Shown here: positions 1-9,677 of the stretch, piece after piece
How the letters are laid out: every line of letters begins with the position of its first letter
Numbering within the stretch: the first letter of the stretch is position 1
Source of the DNA: Kushneria phosphatilytica
GTDB lineage: Bacteria; Pseudomonadota; Gammaproteobacteria; Pseudomonadales; Halomonadaceae
Length of the DNA stretch: 64,000 nt
Assembly (NCBI RefSeq): GCF_008247605.1
Contig: NZ_CP043420.1
Location: 2,108,001-2,172,000, forward strand
Reading direction: 5' to 3'
Translations under genes and position numbers: made by a program
Notes under the pieces: model-generated
Database searches by the model: none
What the model was told of the DNA's origin: nothing
Seen by the model: only the letters and a program-made list of their open reading frames with translations

Positions 1-75
1 GAGCATCAGGCCCGCTGTTTTCATCCTCTGGACACCAATGGCCCTACCGAGCCTGTCATGGGAGCCCGCTCATGA
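1..75 (+). CDS. dppD: Dipeptide/oligopeptide ABC transporter ATP-binding protein, C-terminal end (partial)
   Basis: The first reading frame is open from the window edge and ends at TGA (73-75), giving the last 24 residues of a protein. The tail contains Arg-Cys-Phe-His-Pro-Leu, like the Cys-containing C-terminal extension of DppD/OppD-type ATPases that normally precede DppF. Its stop overlaps the start of the next gene as ATGA, so the two are translationally coupled. The family call rests mainly on this coupling and on the identity of the downstream gene; the catalytic domain lies outside the window. Confidence 0.7.
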   Translation, partial: EHQARCFHPLDTNGPTEPVMGARS

Positions 76-1064
76 GTACCGAGCAATTGATGCAGGCCGA
101 GCAGCTGGTACAAACCTATACGGTCCGTCAGGGCCCATTTCATAGCGCCAGCCTGCGCGCGGTTCAGGGCGTCAGCTTCACGCTGGACGCGGGACAGACG
201 CTGGCCGTGGTGGGTGAATCGGGCTGCGGCAAATCAACGCTGGCGCGTATGCTGACACTCATCGAGCAGCCCACCAGCGGCACGCTGAGTCTTTGCGGAC
301 GTGATGCGACCCACCCTGATCGGGCACAGCTACGTACATTGCGCCGCGAAGTTCAGATGGTGTTCCAGAACCCCTACGGCTCACTCAATCCCCGCAAGAC
401 CATCAGCACCATTCTCGAAGAACCGCTGGTTATCAACACCCGCCTTGCTCGCGCCGAACGGCGACGCCAGGCAAGGGAAATGATGGAACGGGTCGGATTA
501 CGACCGGACCTTGCCGACCGCTATCCGCACATGTTTTCAGGCGGTCAGCGCCAGCGTATTGCTGTTGCCCGAGCGTTGATGCTTCGTCCGCGAGTCATGG
601 TGCTGGACGAGCCGGTCTCGGCGCTGGATGTCTCGGTACAGGCCCAGGTACTCAATCTGCTCAATGACCTGCAGGATGAATTCGGTCTGGCCTATCTGTT
701 CATTTCGCACGATCTGAGCGTGGTACGCCATGTCGCCGATCGCATCATGGTGATGTATCTTGGGCGACCGGTCGAAATCGGCAGTCGTGATGCCGTTTTC
801 AAGTCACCGCGCCACCCTTATACACGGGCGCTGCTATCGGCAACCCCCTCGGTCGATCCCGATGCACGTCATCAGCGGGTAGCCCTGAGCGGTGAGCTGC
901 CCTCGCCGCTTGATCCGCCACCGGGCTGTGCCTTCCACCGTCGCTGCCCCTGGGCTACCGACCATTGCCGCCAGCAGGAACCACCGCTACGCGATGTCGA
1001 AGGCGTCGATGTGGCCTGCCATCATGCCGAGCGGATCATGGCAGAAGATCGCGTTGGCGTCTGA
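72..1064 (+). CDS. dppF: Dipeptide/oligopeptide ABC transporter ATP-binding protein DppF
   Basis: A 330-residue ATPase that would energise peptide import together with DppD at the inner membrane. Walker A GESGCGKST lies at residues 48-56, the Q-loop near VFQNP (97-101), the ABC signature FSGGQRQR at about 155-162, and Walker B VMVLDE at 175-180. The last ~70 residues carry the oligopeptide/dipeptide C-terminal domain, with the typical LSGELPSP stretch and three cysteines (CAFHRRC, CRQQ) that can bind an Fe-S cluster in some family members. The start overlaps the dppD stop as ATGA. Substrate (dipeptide, oligopeptide or nickel) cannot be decided from the ATPase alone. Confidence 0.88.
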   Translation: MSTEQLMQAEQLVQTYTVRQGPFHSASLRAVQGVSFTLDAGQTLAVVGESGCGKSTLARMLTLIEQPTSGTLSLCGRDATHPDRAQLRTLRREVQMVFQNPYGSLNPRKTISTILEEPLVINTRLARAERRRQAREMMERVGLRPDLADRYPHMFSGGQRQRIAVARALMLRPRVMVLDEPVSALDVSVQAQVLNLLNDLQDEFGLAYLFISHDLSVVRHVADRIMVMYLGRPVEIGSRDAVFKSPRHPYTRALLSATPSVDPDARHQRVALSGELPSPLDPPPGCAFHRRCPWATDHCRQQEPPLRDVEGVDVACHHAERIMAEDRVGV

Positions 1065-1102
1065 TCGATCAATTCGGTAGAGAGCGTCTTTTTCCCCTAG
1101 AA

Positions 1103-1136
1103 TGATGACTCTGCCCGACATTCGGGCAAGTCATCA
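1103..1136 (+). repeat. Strong inverted repeat upstream of the FUSC gene
   Basis: TGATGACT (1103-1110), an unpaired C, then TGCCCGA (1112-1118) pairs with TCGGGCA (1122-1128) and AGTCATCA (1129-1136) around a CAT loop. This gives a 15-bp stem with a single bulge. There is no T-run after it on either strand, so it is a poor intrinsic terminator. A TAGAAT box lies at 1098-1103 just before it, so the palindrome would sit at the transcription start of the FUSC gene. It could be an operator or an mRNA leader hairpin. Confidence 0.6.
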
Positions 1137-1163
1137 CCCATCGGTAGAGTCGGCAACACGGTC

Positions 1164-2330
1164 ATGGCAAGGTTTCGTCTGCGAGATCCCTTTTTCAATT
1201 ACCGCTATCGGCACTACCTGCACACCCTGCGCGCCACCCTAGCCCTGGCCGTCACATTTGCCATTGTCCTGAGCTGCGATATTCCTCACAGCACCTGGGC
1301 GCCTGTCAGCACCCTGATGGTCATGGGCAACCTGCCCCATGTGGGCGGCGTCATCGACAAGGGCAGTCAGCGGCTGCTCGGCACACTGCTCGGTGGGCTC
1401 TGGGGCATCATGATACTGCTGATTCCGGCACCGCCGCCCGGTGCAGTATTGACCCTGACGCTGGCAGGCATCGCCATCGCACTGCATACGACCTTTACCG
1501 GTCGTTTCGGCTACAGCGCACTGATGTTCGGTATTACGCTGCTGATGGTAATCGGCAATGGCAACCACGATCTTTCGGTGGCCCTGTGGCGAGCATTCAA
1601 TGTGCTGATCGGCACACTGGTGGGAATCATAGCCACCATGACGATTCTGCCGCAGAAGGCTACGGATCTCTTCAGGTTCCTGCTGGCGGATAATCTCGAC
1701 AAGCTTGCCCGGCTCTATCATGCACATACCAGCGCCCCTCGACTGGAAGCCAGCGACCAGGGCGAGCTGATGAAAACCGTCACCAGTCAACTGGTTCAGC
1801 AGCGTAATCTGATCGATGCCGTACATCGCGAAGGCAGGCTTCGTCGGGGCGAACTTGGCAGTCTGATCTCACTGGAACGGCGAATGATCTCGACCGTCGA
1901 GCTACTGCTGGAAACCCATTGGGCTACCCGCGATGGCCATGACATCATCGAATCCCTGACTGGCCTGCGCGATGCCCAGCACCGGCTGGCCCACGACCTG
2001 GGGACGCTTGCCTATCAGGTCCGGACCGGTCAGTCCATCGAGATCAACATTGCCCAGTTTGACCTGGATACGCATGCAGAGGCTGCCTTCAATGCACGCA
2101 GCCAGCAGGGGCGCGCGCTGTTCAGCCCCGGGGGCTACCTCTGGCTCAATCGCGAGCTGGCCCGCCAGACCAGTGCCCTGGTCGGTTATCTCTCCAATCT
2201 GCAGCGACTACCCAGTCAGCGGCTGCGCAAACGAGCGAGAAGGCATCATCTTGTCAGCGATACGCACCGCCTGGCAGTCAAGGGGGATCCTCATGCGCGC
2301 TCTACAAGCAGCGAAACGCATTCTGACTGA
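1164..2330 (+). CDS. FUSC-family inner-membrane protein (aromatic acid exporter-like)
   Basis: A 388-residue protein with a hydrophobic N-terminal half of about six membrane segments (residues ~20-165) and a soluble helical C-terminal half. The pattern of a Trp-Ala-Pro-Val segment followed by a Gly-rich second helix (RLLGTLLGGLWGI) is typical of the fusaric acid resistance / YccS / AaeB superfamily. Members export aromatic carboxylic acids or other small toxic compounds; the substrate here is unknown. The gene stands alone and ends 2 bp from the convergent ygfX gene, with no room for a terminator between them. Confidence 0.75.
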   Translation: MARFRLRDPFFNYRYRHYLHTLRATLALAVTFAIVLSCDIPHSTWAPVSTLMVMGNLPHVGGVIDKGSQRLLGTLLGGLWGIMILLIPAPPPGAVLTLTLAGIAIALHTTFTGRFGYSALMFGITLLMVIGNGNHDLSVALWRAFNVLIGTLVGIIATMTILPQKATDLFRFLLADNLDKLARLYHAHTSAPRLEASDQGELMKTVTSQLVQQRNLIDAVHREGRLRRGELGSLISLERRMISTVELLLETHWATRDGHDIIESLTGLRDAQHRLAHDLGTLAYQVRTGQSIEINIAQFDLDTHAEAAFNARSQQGRALFSPGGYLWLNRELARQTSALVGYLSNLQRLPSQRLRKRARRHHLVSDTHRLAVKGDPHARSTSSETHSD

Positions 2331-2332
2331 AC

Positions 2333-2869
2333 TCAATCATCCCGGCGCTGCCACCAGCGTCTGACCCGGCCAGACCAGTCGGTGGCATCGACTTTGGTGT
2401 GTTGACCAGCCTGACGCAGTAACAGACGACGCAGGCGCCGGCGTGTCTCGGCATCAGCACTATCCGGCCAAAGAGCCTGGCCCTGCCCATCGATCACGAG
2501 CTCGATGATGCCTGCGCCCAACCGTTTAATGCTCAACGTTACCGGTTGCCATGCCGCAGCGTCTTCACCACGTTGACGCGCTTCCCAGCGAGAGCCATCC
2601 ATACAGCGCAACTCGGGCGGTGGTCGAAACCAGTGAAGCCAGAACGCCATCAGAAGCGATGGTAGCGCCATGGCACTCCATGAAGCCCCCCACCAGTACA
2701 GCAACACACCACCCAACCCCAATGAAAGCGCCCCACGAGCGAACAATGCCAACCACGAGGCTTTCAGTGGCACATATAGTGCTGTCTGTGCCAGGGCGAC
2801 ATGAGTTACACCATTCTCCCTCACCGCATCATACCGGGCGGACTTCAGCGGTGCGGGTACGTTCGGCAT
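2333..2869 (-). CDS. ygfX: YgfX-like small membrane protein (CptA homologue)
   Basis: About 178 residues from the Met at 2869, which overlaps the 3' end of sdhE by 41 bp as in enterobacteria. The N-terminal part has two closely spaced hydrophobic helices (around residues 35-75) and is followed by a soluble domain with Trp- and Arg-rich stretches ending RRWWQRR. In E. coli the YgfX membrane protein is encoded after sdhE and was described as the toxic partner of a toxin-antitoxin-like pair affecting FtsZ/MreB; that role is debated. Upstream in-frame Met codons up to 2923 would extend it further into sdhE and are less likely. Confidence 0.7.
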   Translation of the reverse strand: MPNVPAPLKSARYDAVRENGVTHVALAQTALYVPLKASWLALFARGALSLGLGGVLLYWWGASWSAMALPSLLMAFWLHWFRPPPELRCMDGSRWEARQRGEDAAAWQPVTLSIKRLGAGIIELVIDGQGQALWPDSADAETRRRLRRLLLRQAGQHTKVDATDWSGRVRRWWQRRDD

Positions 2870-3104
2870 AGGCGATGATCTCATCAACGATGGTGGCCAG
2901 CGACGCATCCATGGGTCTTCCACGACGCATCAACCAGCTGAAAAGATCCTGATCCTCTTCCGCCAGCAGAGCGGTATAGGCCTGCTGACGATCGGCATCG
3001 AGCTGATCGAAACAGTGCTCGAAAAAAGGCATCAGCATGAGATCCAGCTCCCACATACCGCGACGGGAGTGCCAATAAAGCCGTTTCCTTGCAGTTTCAT
3101 CCAT
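2829..3104 (-). CDS. sdhE: FAD assembly factor SdhE (succinate dehydrogenase flavinylation)
   Basis: A 91-residue helical protein with the family's RGxxE signature (SRRGMWELD near residue 13) and an acidic helix EEDQDLFSWLM. In the family, SdhE promotes covalent attachment of FAD to SdhA and FrdA. The start is the ATG at 3104, preceded by AAGGAGG with 8-nt spacing, rather than the earlier in-frame Met at 3134. It is co-transcribed with ygfX, which overlaps its end. The sdh genes themselves are not in the window. Confidence 0.88.
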   Translation of the reverse strand: MDETARKRLYWHSRRGMWELDLMLMPFFEHCFDQLDADRQQAYTALLAEEDQDLFSWLMRRGRPMDASLATIVDEIIAYAERTRTAEVRPV

Positions 3105-3169
3105 TGCAGAAGCCTCCTTGAAATGCCGTTGCACTCATGATGACACTCCAGTCATTGTCATGTAGAGCG

Positions 3170-3198
3170 TTGTTTTTCCGATATTTGATCGCTATGCT
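3170..3198 (+). promoter_or_regulatory. Candidate sigma-70 promoter of ihfB-lapA-lapB
   Basis: TTGTTT (3170-3175), a 17-nt spacer and TATGCT (3193-3198) point towards ihfB, whose ATG is 55 bp downstream. The region is also AT-richer than its surroundings. It lies in the divergent sdhE/ihfB intergenic space. Confidence 0.5.
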
Positions 3199-3252
3199 GG
3201 AATCAAACAACAATCCCTGTCGGGATGCCCGAAGCAGCATGGAGAAGACCCG

Positions 3253-3549
3253 ATGACCAAATCCGAATTGATCGAACAGATTACCATGTCCCAGTCCTCC
3301 CACTCTCTCAAGGAGGTCGAAGCGGCCGTCAAACTGATTCTCGACGATATTACCGATGCCCTGGCCTCCGGCGGTCGAGTGGAAATTCGTGGCTTCGGCA
3401 GTTTCTCGTTGCACTACCGTGCCCCTCGTGTCGGCCGTAATCCCAAAACCGGTGATCCGGTCACACTCGACGGCAAGCATGTGCCTCATTTCAAACCCGG
3501 CAAGGAATTGCGCGAACAGGTCAATGCAAGTCGCGCGCTCGGTTACTGA
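3253..3549 (+). CDS. ihfB: Integration host factor subunit beta
   Basis: A 98-residue DNA-bending protein of the HU/IHF family; with IhfA it binds specific sites and bends DNA sharply. The beta-arm motif [10 protein letters not shown] with the intercalating proline sits near residues 60-70, after the conserved [11 protein letters not shown] block. GGAGAAG lies 7-12 nt before the ATG. Relatives place ihfB directly after rpsA; here it leads its own operon with lapA and lapB, 7 kb away from rpsA and on the other strand. A short GC-rich hairpin (3556-3571) follows the stop. Confidence 0.95.
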   Translation: MTKSELIEQITMSQSSHSLKEVEAAVKLILDDITDALASGGRVEIRGFGSFSLHYRAPRVGRNPKTGDPVTLDGKHVPHFKPGKELREQVNASRALGY

Positions 3550-3616
3550 ACATCGCGCCCGCCCTCGGGCGAATGATACACTGCCGATCCTCCCATGAAC
3601 CAACAAGGAACCTGCC

Positions 3617-3922
3617 ATGCGCTGGCTCAAGGGCATTGTACTGGCCGTGGTCACCCTGATTCTGTTGATCCTCGGCATGCTGTTTGCGGTCCGCAATCAG
3701 CAGACCATTCCTCTGGATGTCGTCTGGGCGCAGCTGCCTCCTGCTTCGCTGGCTCTCTGGCTGCTGCTGGCGCTGGTCGTGGGCGTACTGCTTGGCATGC
3801 TGGCCATGTCCGGCCTCTATCTGCGACTTCGTACCGCGTTGATGCGCGCACGCCGAGACAGTCAGCAACAGCAACGGGAACTTGATCGACTGCGGGTTCA
3901 GGAGATTCGGGAAGTGCCCTGA
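3617..3922 (+). CDS. lapA: LapA: lipopolysaccharide assembly protein A domain protein
   Basis: A 101-residue inner-membrane protein with two hydrophobic segments (about residues 5-25 and 42-65), the DUF1049 arrangement NQQTIPLDVVW between them, and a charged coiled C-terminal tail rich in Arg and Gln. In E. coli LapA works with LapB at the inner membrane in LPS assembly and LpxC control. AAGGAA precedes the ATG. The stop TGA is followed immediately by the ATG of lapB, so the pair is coupled. Confidence 0.88.
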   Translation: MRWLKGIVLAVVTLILLILGMLFAVRNQQTIPLDVVWAQLPPASLALWLLLALVVGVLLGMLAMSGLYLRLRTALMRARRDSQQQQRELDRLRVQEIREVP

Positions 3923-5107
3923 ATGTTCGATCCGCTGCTGCTGGCGCTGCTGACAGCCGCTATCGCCATCGGGTGGCTGCTCGGGCGCCATGAGCGCCGT
4001 CATGCCCGGCCGGAGAACCAGGGCCCGCGTACCCTGTCACGGGATTATTTCGTCGGCCTCAACTTTCTGCTCAATGAGCAACCCGATCAGGCCATCGAGA
4101 CCTTTACCCAGGCACTCGAGGTCAACAGCGAAACCATCGATACTCACATCGCACTGGGTAATCTCTTCCGCCTGCGTGGGGAAGCCGATCGTGCCGTACG
4201 AATCCATCAGAACCTGCTCGCCCGCCCCGCCCTGTCCACGCTGCAAAGTGATCAGGTCCAACTCGAACTGGCCCGGGATTTTTTCCATCTTGGTGTACTC
4301 GACCGGGCTGAACGACTTGCCCGTGCCGTGGTGGAGAACACGGCCAATCAGGAGATGCGACAGGCCGCCCGGCGGTTACTGGTCGATCTCTTCGAGCGTG
4401 AACAGGAATGGCAGGCTGCGCTTGATATTGCACAACCGCAGCTCATTCGACAGGACGAACGTATACAACGCGCCGCAGCGCACTGGCTATGTGAACTGGC
4501 TGCGATCGATATCGACCAGGGTAGCCCGAGTCTCGCCCGACGCCATCTCAAGCAGGCGCTCTCGATTGATGAGCAATGCGTACGCGCCACCTGGCTACTG
4601 GCAGATATCGAACATCGAGCCGGACGCTATCGAGACGAGATACGTACGCTCAAGCGTATCCGCGACCAGGACAGTGCTTTCACGCCATTGATACTCGAGC
4701 CAGTGCGTCGGGCCTTTGAGCTGCTCGATGACCAGACCGGCCTGATCAGTTTTCTGCAGGAACAGATCGAGCGTGCCCCGTTTGTCACCGCCATTGTCAT
4801 GCTGGCCGAGCAGTTGCGTCGTCAGCAGGGCACCGAAGCCGCTGTGGCGCTGGTCAGCGAGCAGCTGGAGCATCACTCCAGCCTGCGTGGCATCGATTAC
4901 CTGACGTCGCTCTACATTGATCAGGCCACCACCGATAATCGCAGCCACCTGACCCTGCTCAAGCGGCATACCGGTCAGTTACTTGATCAGCGATCACGCT
5001 TTCGCTGTCATCACTGTGGTCTGGAGGCCGATACGCTCTATTGGCAATGCCCGCGATGTCGCAACTGGAGTTCGGTCAAGCCCATTACCGGACTCGAGGG
5101 CGAATAA
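3923..5107 (+). CDS. lapB: LapB (YciM): TPR adaptor controlling LpxC and LPS assembly
   Basis: A 394-residue protein with one N-terminal membrane anchor (residues ~3-20), a cytoplasmic array of tetratricopeptide repeats (~45-340), and a C-terminal rubredoxin-like zinc site with two Cys-x2-Cys pairs (CHHC and CPRC, around residues 362-380). In E. coli LapB delivers LpxC to FtsH for degradation and so balances LPS against phospholipid. Its target gene, lpxC, is also in this window at about 38 kb. It follows lapA without a gap. A canonical pyrF partner downstream is present but on the opposite strand. Confidence 0.92.
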   Translation: MFDPLLLALLTAAIAIGWLLGRHERRHARPENQGPRTLSRDYFVGLNFLLNEQPDQAIETFTQALEVNSETIDTHIALGNLFRLRGEADRAVRIHQNLLARPALSTLQSDQVQLELARDFFHLGVLDRAERLARAVVENTANQEMRQAARRLLVDLFEREQEWQAALDIAQPQLIRQDERIQRAAAHWLCELAAIDIDQGSPSLARRHLKQALSIDEQCVRATWLLADIEHRAGRYRDEIRTLKRIRDQDSAFTPLILEPVRRAFELLDDQTGLISFLQEQIERAPFVTAIVMLAEQLRRQQGTEAAVALVSEQLEHHSSLRGIDYLTSLYIDQATTDNRSHLTLLKRHTGQLLDQRSRFRCHHCGLEADTLYWQCPRCRNWSSVKPITGLEGE

Positions 5108-5125
5108 TTCGGCACGGCTAGCGTC

Positions 5126-5845
5126 TCACCGCTCCCCGAGACTTACCCGCTCTGCTTCGGCCAGCTCCTTCTCGATCGCAGCCAGCGCCGCCATGGGCTC
5201 TTCGGCACGGGTGACCGGACGCCCGATCACCAGGTGCGTACTGCCGGCCTGAAAAGCCTGTCCCGGGGTCATGACACGCTGTTGATCGTCTTGTTGTGCA
5301 AACCCCGGGCGAATCCCTGGCGTGACCTTCAGAAACTCCTGGCCGAATCGATCGCGCAAAGCGGAGGCTTCCCGAGCAGAACATACAACACCGTCCAGGC
5401 CGGCATCATGGGTAAGCTGCGCCAGCCGCATCACCTGATCGACTGCCGGGCTATTCACCCCGATTTCAGCCAGCCCTGCATCATCCATGCTGGTCAGCAC
5501 CGTGACAGCGATCAGTCGGGTTTTCAGGCCATGGCGGTCAAGCACATCACGCGCAGCATGCATCATGGCCCTGCCCCCGGCGGCATGGACATTGACCATC
5601 CATACCCCCTGTTCGGCAGCAGCGTGTACCGCAGCAGCAACCGTGTTGGGAATATCGTGGAACTTGAGATCCAGAAAGATCTCGAATCCACGTTCGTGCA
5701 GGGCCTGAAGAGCCTTCGGCCCCTCACGCGTAAACAGTTCCTTGCCTACCTTGAGTCGACAACGACGCGGATCGAGCGCTTCTACCAGCGGCAGAGCGGT
5801 CTCCAGGTGGGCATGATCCAGGGCAATAATCAATGGGGCGGTCAT
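5126..5845 (-). CDS. pyrF: Orotidine 5'-phosphate decarboxylase
   Basis: A 239-residue TIM-barrel enzyme that converts OMP to UMP in the last step of de novo pyrimidine synthesis. The catalytic Asp-Lys-x2-Asp set is visible in [11 protein letters not shown] near residues 58-68, and the phosphate-binding end in [10 protein letters not shown] near residues 205-215. It converges with lapB, stopping 18 bp from the lapB stop, whereas in many relatives lapA-lapB-pyrF run in one direction. Confidence 0.95.
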   Translation of the reverse strand: MTAPLIIALDHAHLETALPLVEALDPRRCRLKVGKELFTREGPKALQALHERGFEIFLDLKFHDIPNTVAAAVHAAAEQGVWMVNVHAAGGRAMMHAARDVLDRHGLKTRLIAVTVLTSMDDAGLAEIGVNSPAVDQVMRLAQLTHDAGLDGVVCSAREASALRDRFGQEFLKVTPGIRPGFAQQDDQQRVMTPGQAFQAGSTHLVIGRPVTRAEEPMAALAAIEKELAEAERVSLGER

Positions 5846-6008
5846 GACGACTCCGATAATGTGGCACGAGCATTATAAGGATGAGTCGTCCACAAAATGA
5901 ATTCGATACATCTTATTAAGAAAAAGTTAAAATAAACCGTTGAACGGCCGATACCTGTCATGACGACAGCAAGTCGTCACCCCAGTAACCTGATCAAGGA
6001 ATGAAGTA

Positions 6009-6293
6009 ATGCGCAAGATTCTGGCTGCGATCATGACCCTTGTCGCGCTTGGACTGATGACCCCAACCGCACTGGCCGATGACACCTCACCGGCATCTCG
6101 GGTATCGGTCAATATCAATACCGCCACTGTCGAAGAGCTGGCCTCCCTGCCCGGCATCGGCGAGAAGAAAGCAGCCGATATCATCGAGGATCGCAAGGCA
6201 CACGGCGAATATGACAGCGTTGACAGCCTGACCCGTGTCAAGGGCATCGGTGAAGCCACAGTCGATGGACTGCGCGACAGGGCCGATATCTGA
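6009..6293 (+). CDS. Small exported helix-hairpin-helix protein (ComEA-like)
   Basis: A 94-residue protein with a Sec signal peptide (MRKIL..., hydrophobic to about residue 20, cleavage probably after ALA near residue 23) and then one (HhH)2 DNA-binding domain. The motifs are VNINTATVEELASLPGIGEKKA and a second hairpin VKGIGEATVDGL. This is the ComEA C-terminal domain, which in transformable bacteria binds incoming DNA in the periplasm. Many gammaproteobacteria carry such solo proteins without proven competence. Pilus genes that could serve uptake lie 20 kb away. A good terminator follows directly. Confidence 0.82.
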   Translation: MRKILAAIMTLVALGLMTPTALADDTSPASRVSVNINTATVEELASLPGIGEKKAADIIEDRKAHGEYDSVDSLTRVKGIGEATVDGLRDRADI

Positions 6294-6299
6294 TCGTCA

Positions 6300-6335
6300 T
6301 TTCGGCCCACGCCCTGTGGGCCGAAATCTGCTTTT
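6300..6335 (+). terminator. Intrinsic terminator after the ComEA-like gene
   Basis: TTTCGGCCCAC (6300-6310) pairs perfectly with GTGGGCCGAAA (6316-6326) around GCCCT, followed by a T-rich tract ending in TTTT at 6332-6335. It separates the ComEA-like gene from fxsA. Confidence 0.85.
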
Positions 6336-6452
6336 CTCTACTTCATTCAGGTCACCATGAACGTCCCTGCCTGCCGCGGCATGGTGGTATACGGATACAA
6401 CCGATACCATGATGGGAAAATGACCAGCTTCCGAAGTGGAGTTCCGATTCTC

Positions 6453-6968
6453 ATGCCTTTTCTACTGTTGCTGCTGATATTTCTGCTGTTCGATTTCAGT
6501 ACCCTGTTCATGCTCGGACACTGGATTGGGGGCCTCTATGCCTTTCTCATCATGGTGGCGACCGCCGTTATCGGCGTGCAGTTGATCCGCCATGAAGGCA
6601 TGACGACGCTACGCCAGGCTCAGGCACGCTTTCTCGCCGGCGAGAACTCTTCAGATGAAGTCATGCGCGGCGTCTCGGTCATCTTTGCCGGCATGCTTCT
6701 GATGCTCCCCGGGACGCTGACAGACCTGCTTGCCATGGGTTGCCTGCTACCGATCACCAATCGACTGCTGACTCGGCGCATGCTGGGTCGTACTGCGCGT
6801 AGCGGTATTTTCAGTGGTCGCTTTCAGGATATCGGTAGCGGCCCGGGGGAACACCGCGAACCAGGCTTTGACGAAGGTCATCCTCATGATGAAAAGTCTC
6901 GCCAATCGCCCCATGGCAAGCCGCTCGAAGGCGACTACATAGAGAGTGAACGTCACCGCGATCAATGA
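6453..6968 (+). CDS. fxsA: FxsA family cytoplasmic-membrane protein
   Basis: From the ATG at 6453 the product has 171 residues, with hydrophobic segments at about 1-45 and 75-105 and a charged hydrophilic tail. The start LLLLLIFLLFDFSTLFML and the later GVSVIFAGMLLMLPG match the FxsA family, whose E. coli member is a membrane protein that relieves F-plasmid exclusion of phage T7. The normal role is unknown. fxsA next to groES-groEL is a conserved arrangement. In-frame Met codons at 6357 and 6420 would add a hydrophilic N-terminus not typical of the family; GGAG at 6438-6441 supports 6453. Confidence 0.82.
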   Translation: MPFLLLLLIFLLFDFSTLFMLGHWIGGLYAFLIMVATAVIGVQLIRHEGMTTLRQAQARFLAGENSSDEVMRGVSVIFAGMLLMLPGTLTDLLAMGCLLPITNRLLTRRMLGRTARSGIFSGRFQDIGSGPGEHREPGFDEGHPHDEKSRQSPHGKPLEGDYIESERHRDQ

Positions 6969-6987
6969 AAAAAATTTGTCTTCCCCC

Positions 6988-7015
6988 CTTGAAACAGAAG
7001 CACTCGACCGCATTA
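6988..7015 (+). promoter_or_regulatory. Sigma-32 (heat-shock) promoter of groS-groL
   Basis: CTTGAAA (6988-6994), a 13-nt spacer and CCGCATTA (7008-7015) closely match the RpoH consensus CTTGAAA-N13-CCCCATnT. The start of groS lies about 110 nt downstream. No CIRCE palindrome of the HrcA type is visible between this site and groS, so control is probably through sigma-32 only. Confidence 0.8.
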
Positions 7016-7127
7016 AGTTTCGCACGCTGAACTTGTGCCTTTCAGTAATTGAGGCCTGAGGGCACGGCTTCTCAGCACTGGTGAGCAAGGCTCACAGGTT
7101 TCATGAACCATCAGGAGAACGTGAGTG

Positions 7128-7421
7128 ATGAAAATCCGTCCTTTGCACGATCGCGTTGTCGTTCGTCGCGTCGAAGAAGAGCAAAAAACAGCAGGCGGAA
7201 TCGTGCTGCCGGGTAATGCCCAGGAGAAGCCGACCCGTGGCGAGGTCATTGCCATTGGCAAGGGTCGAATTCTGGAAAACGGCGACGTTCGCCCGCTGGA
7301 CGTTCAGGTTGGCGACAAGGTGATTTTCAAGGAAGGCTTCGGCGTCGAAAAACAGAAAATCGACGGCGAAGAAGTCCTGATCATGAGCGAAACCGATATT
7401 CTCGGCGTACTGGAAGGCTGA
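7128..7421 (+). CDS. groS: Co-chaperonin GroES
   Basis: A 97-residue heptameric lid of the GroEL folding chamber. It begins [14 protein letters not shown] and contains the mobile loop ([13 protein letters not shown], residues ~17-30) that docks on GroEL. The ATG at 7128 is chosen over the GTG at 7125 because it fits the family start and lies 9 nt after AGGAGA (7113-7118). It leads a two-gene operon with groL, 74 bp apart. Confidence 0.97.
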   Translation: MKIRPLHDRVVVRRVEEEQKTAGGIVLPGNAQEKPTRGEVIAIGKGRILENGDVRPLDVQVGDKVIFKEGFGVEKQKIDGEEVLIMSETDILGVLEG

Positions 7422-7465
7422 GTACTCGTCCCATCAGAGAGACGATACTTCGGTCATCGGGTTAA

Positions 7466-9136
<1,671 letters not shown>

Positions 9137-9182
9137 GCCGACCCGCTGCCCACCTGACCTATCCGTGTCAGGTATGCTGCAA

Positions 9183-9207
9183 GGCCCCGCTTCGGCGGGG
9201 CCTTTTT
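9183..9207 (+). terminator. Intrinsic terminator of the groS-groL operon
   Basis: GGCCCCGC (9183-9190) TTCG GCGGGGCC (9195-9202) is an 8-bp GC stem with a stable UUCG-type tetraloop, followed by TTTTT (9203-9207). Confidence 0.95.
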
Positions 9208-9210
9208 ATT

Positions 9211-9677
9211 GTGCCGGTCAACGGATACGGAAAAGCGCATGTCTTCCGATCAAATGATGCGGCCTTCTGGCCATACACCTGCAACTGCTTAAGAATGCGG
9301 TATCAAAGGCCTCCTGCCAGGCTCCATCCGCTGACCAATGCCTAGGGCACCGAGTGGGCACAATAATGCATCGACTCATGCACTCTGCTTTTTCAACCAT
9401 TCCACTTGGTTGGAACAGCCAGCTCTCTCTATATCAGGCACCGTTCAGCGAGGAGTCGCACAAAGCAATGCCGCCGGACGTGTACAATGTCTGCCTTAAC
9501 CGCTATAGCCATTGATACAGCCGTGATCATATAAAGCGGTCGACATTGAACCGGGAGGATTCAGTCATCCAACCCAATGCAACACAGCCAGTGCCTACCA
9601 GCAGAGCTGGCTACCCTTTCCATCCGAGCGGTTTTGCCCTGGAATAGCTCGCCAGGCGGGCCTCAAGCGAGTACCCC
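9211..9677. other. 467-bp stretch without a convincing gene
   Basis: Between the groL terminator and trmJ no reading frame shows a family motif, a good ribosome site or codon use like the neighbours. The longest plus-strand frame from ATG 9366 would give about 50 residues without a Shine-Dalgarno sequence. A small inverted repeat TTCCA-N6-TGGAA lies near 9399-9414. The segment may hold the trmJ promoter; the CATATAAAG near 9528-9536 is the most promoter-like part but lacks a matching -35. Confidence 0.5.

Noticed and set aside
3097..3696. 199-residue minus-strand frame over ihfB
   Set aside because: Antisense to ihfB; it also covers the divergent promoter region.
9366..9518. About 50-residue plus-strand frame in the groL-trmJ gap
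   Set aside because: No ribosome site, no motif and mixed codon use; treated as chance.
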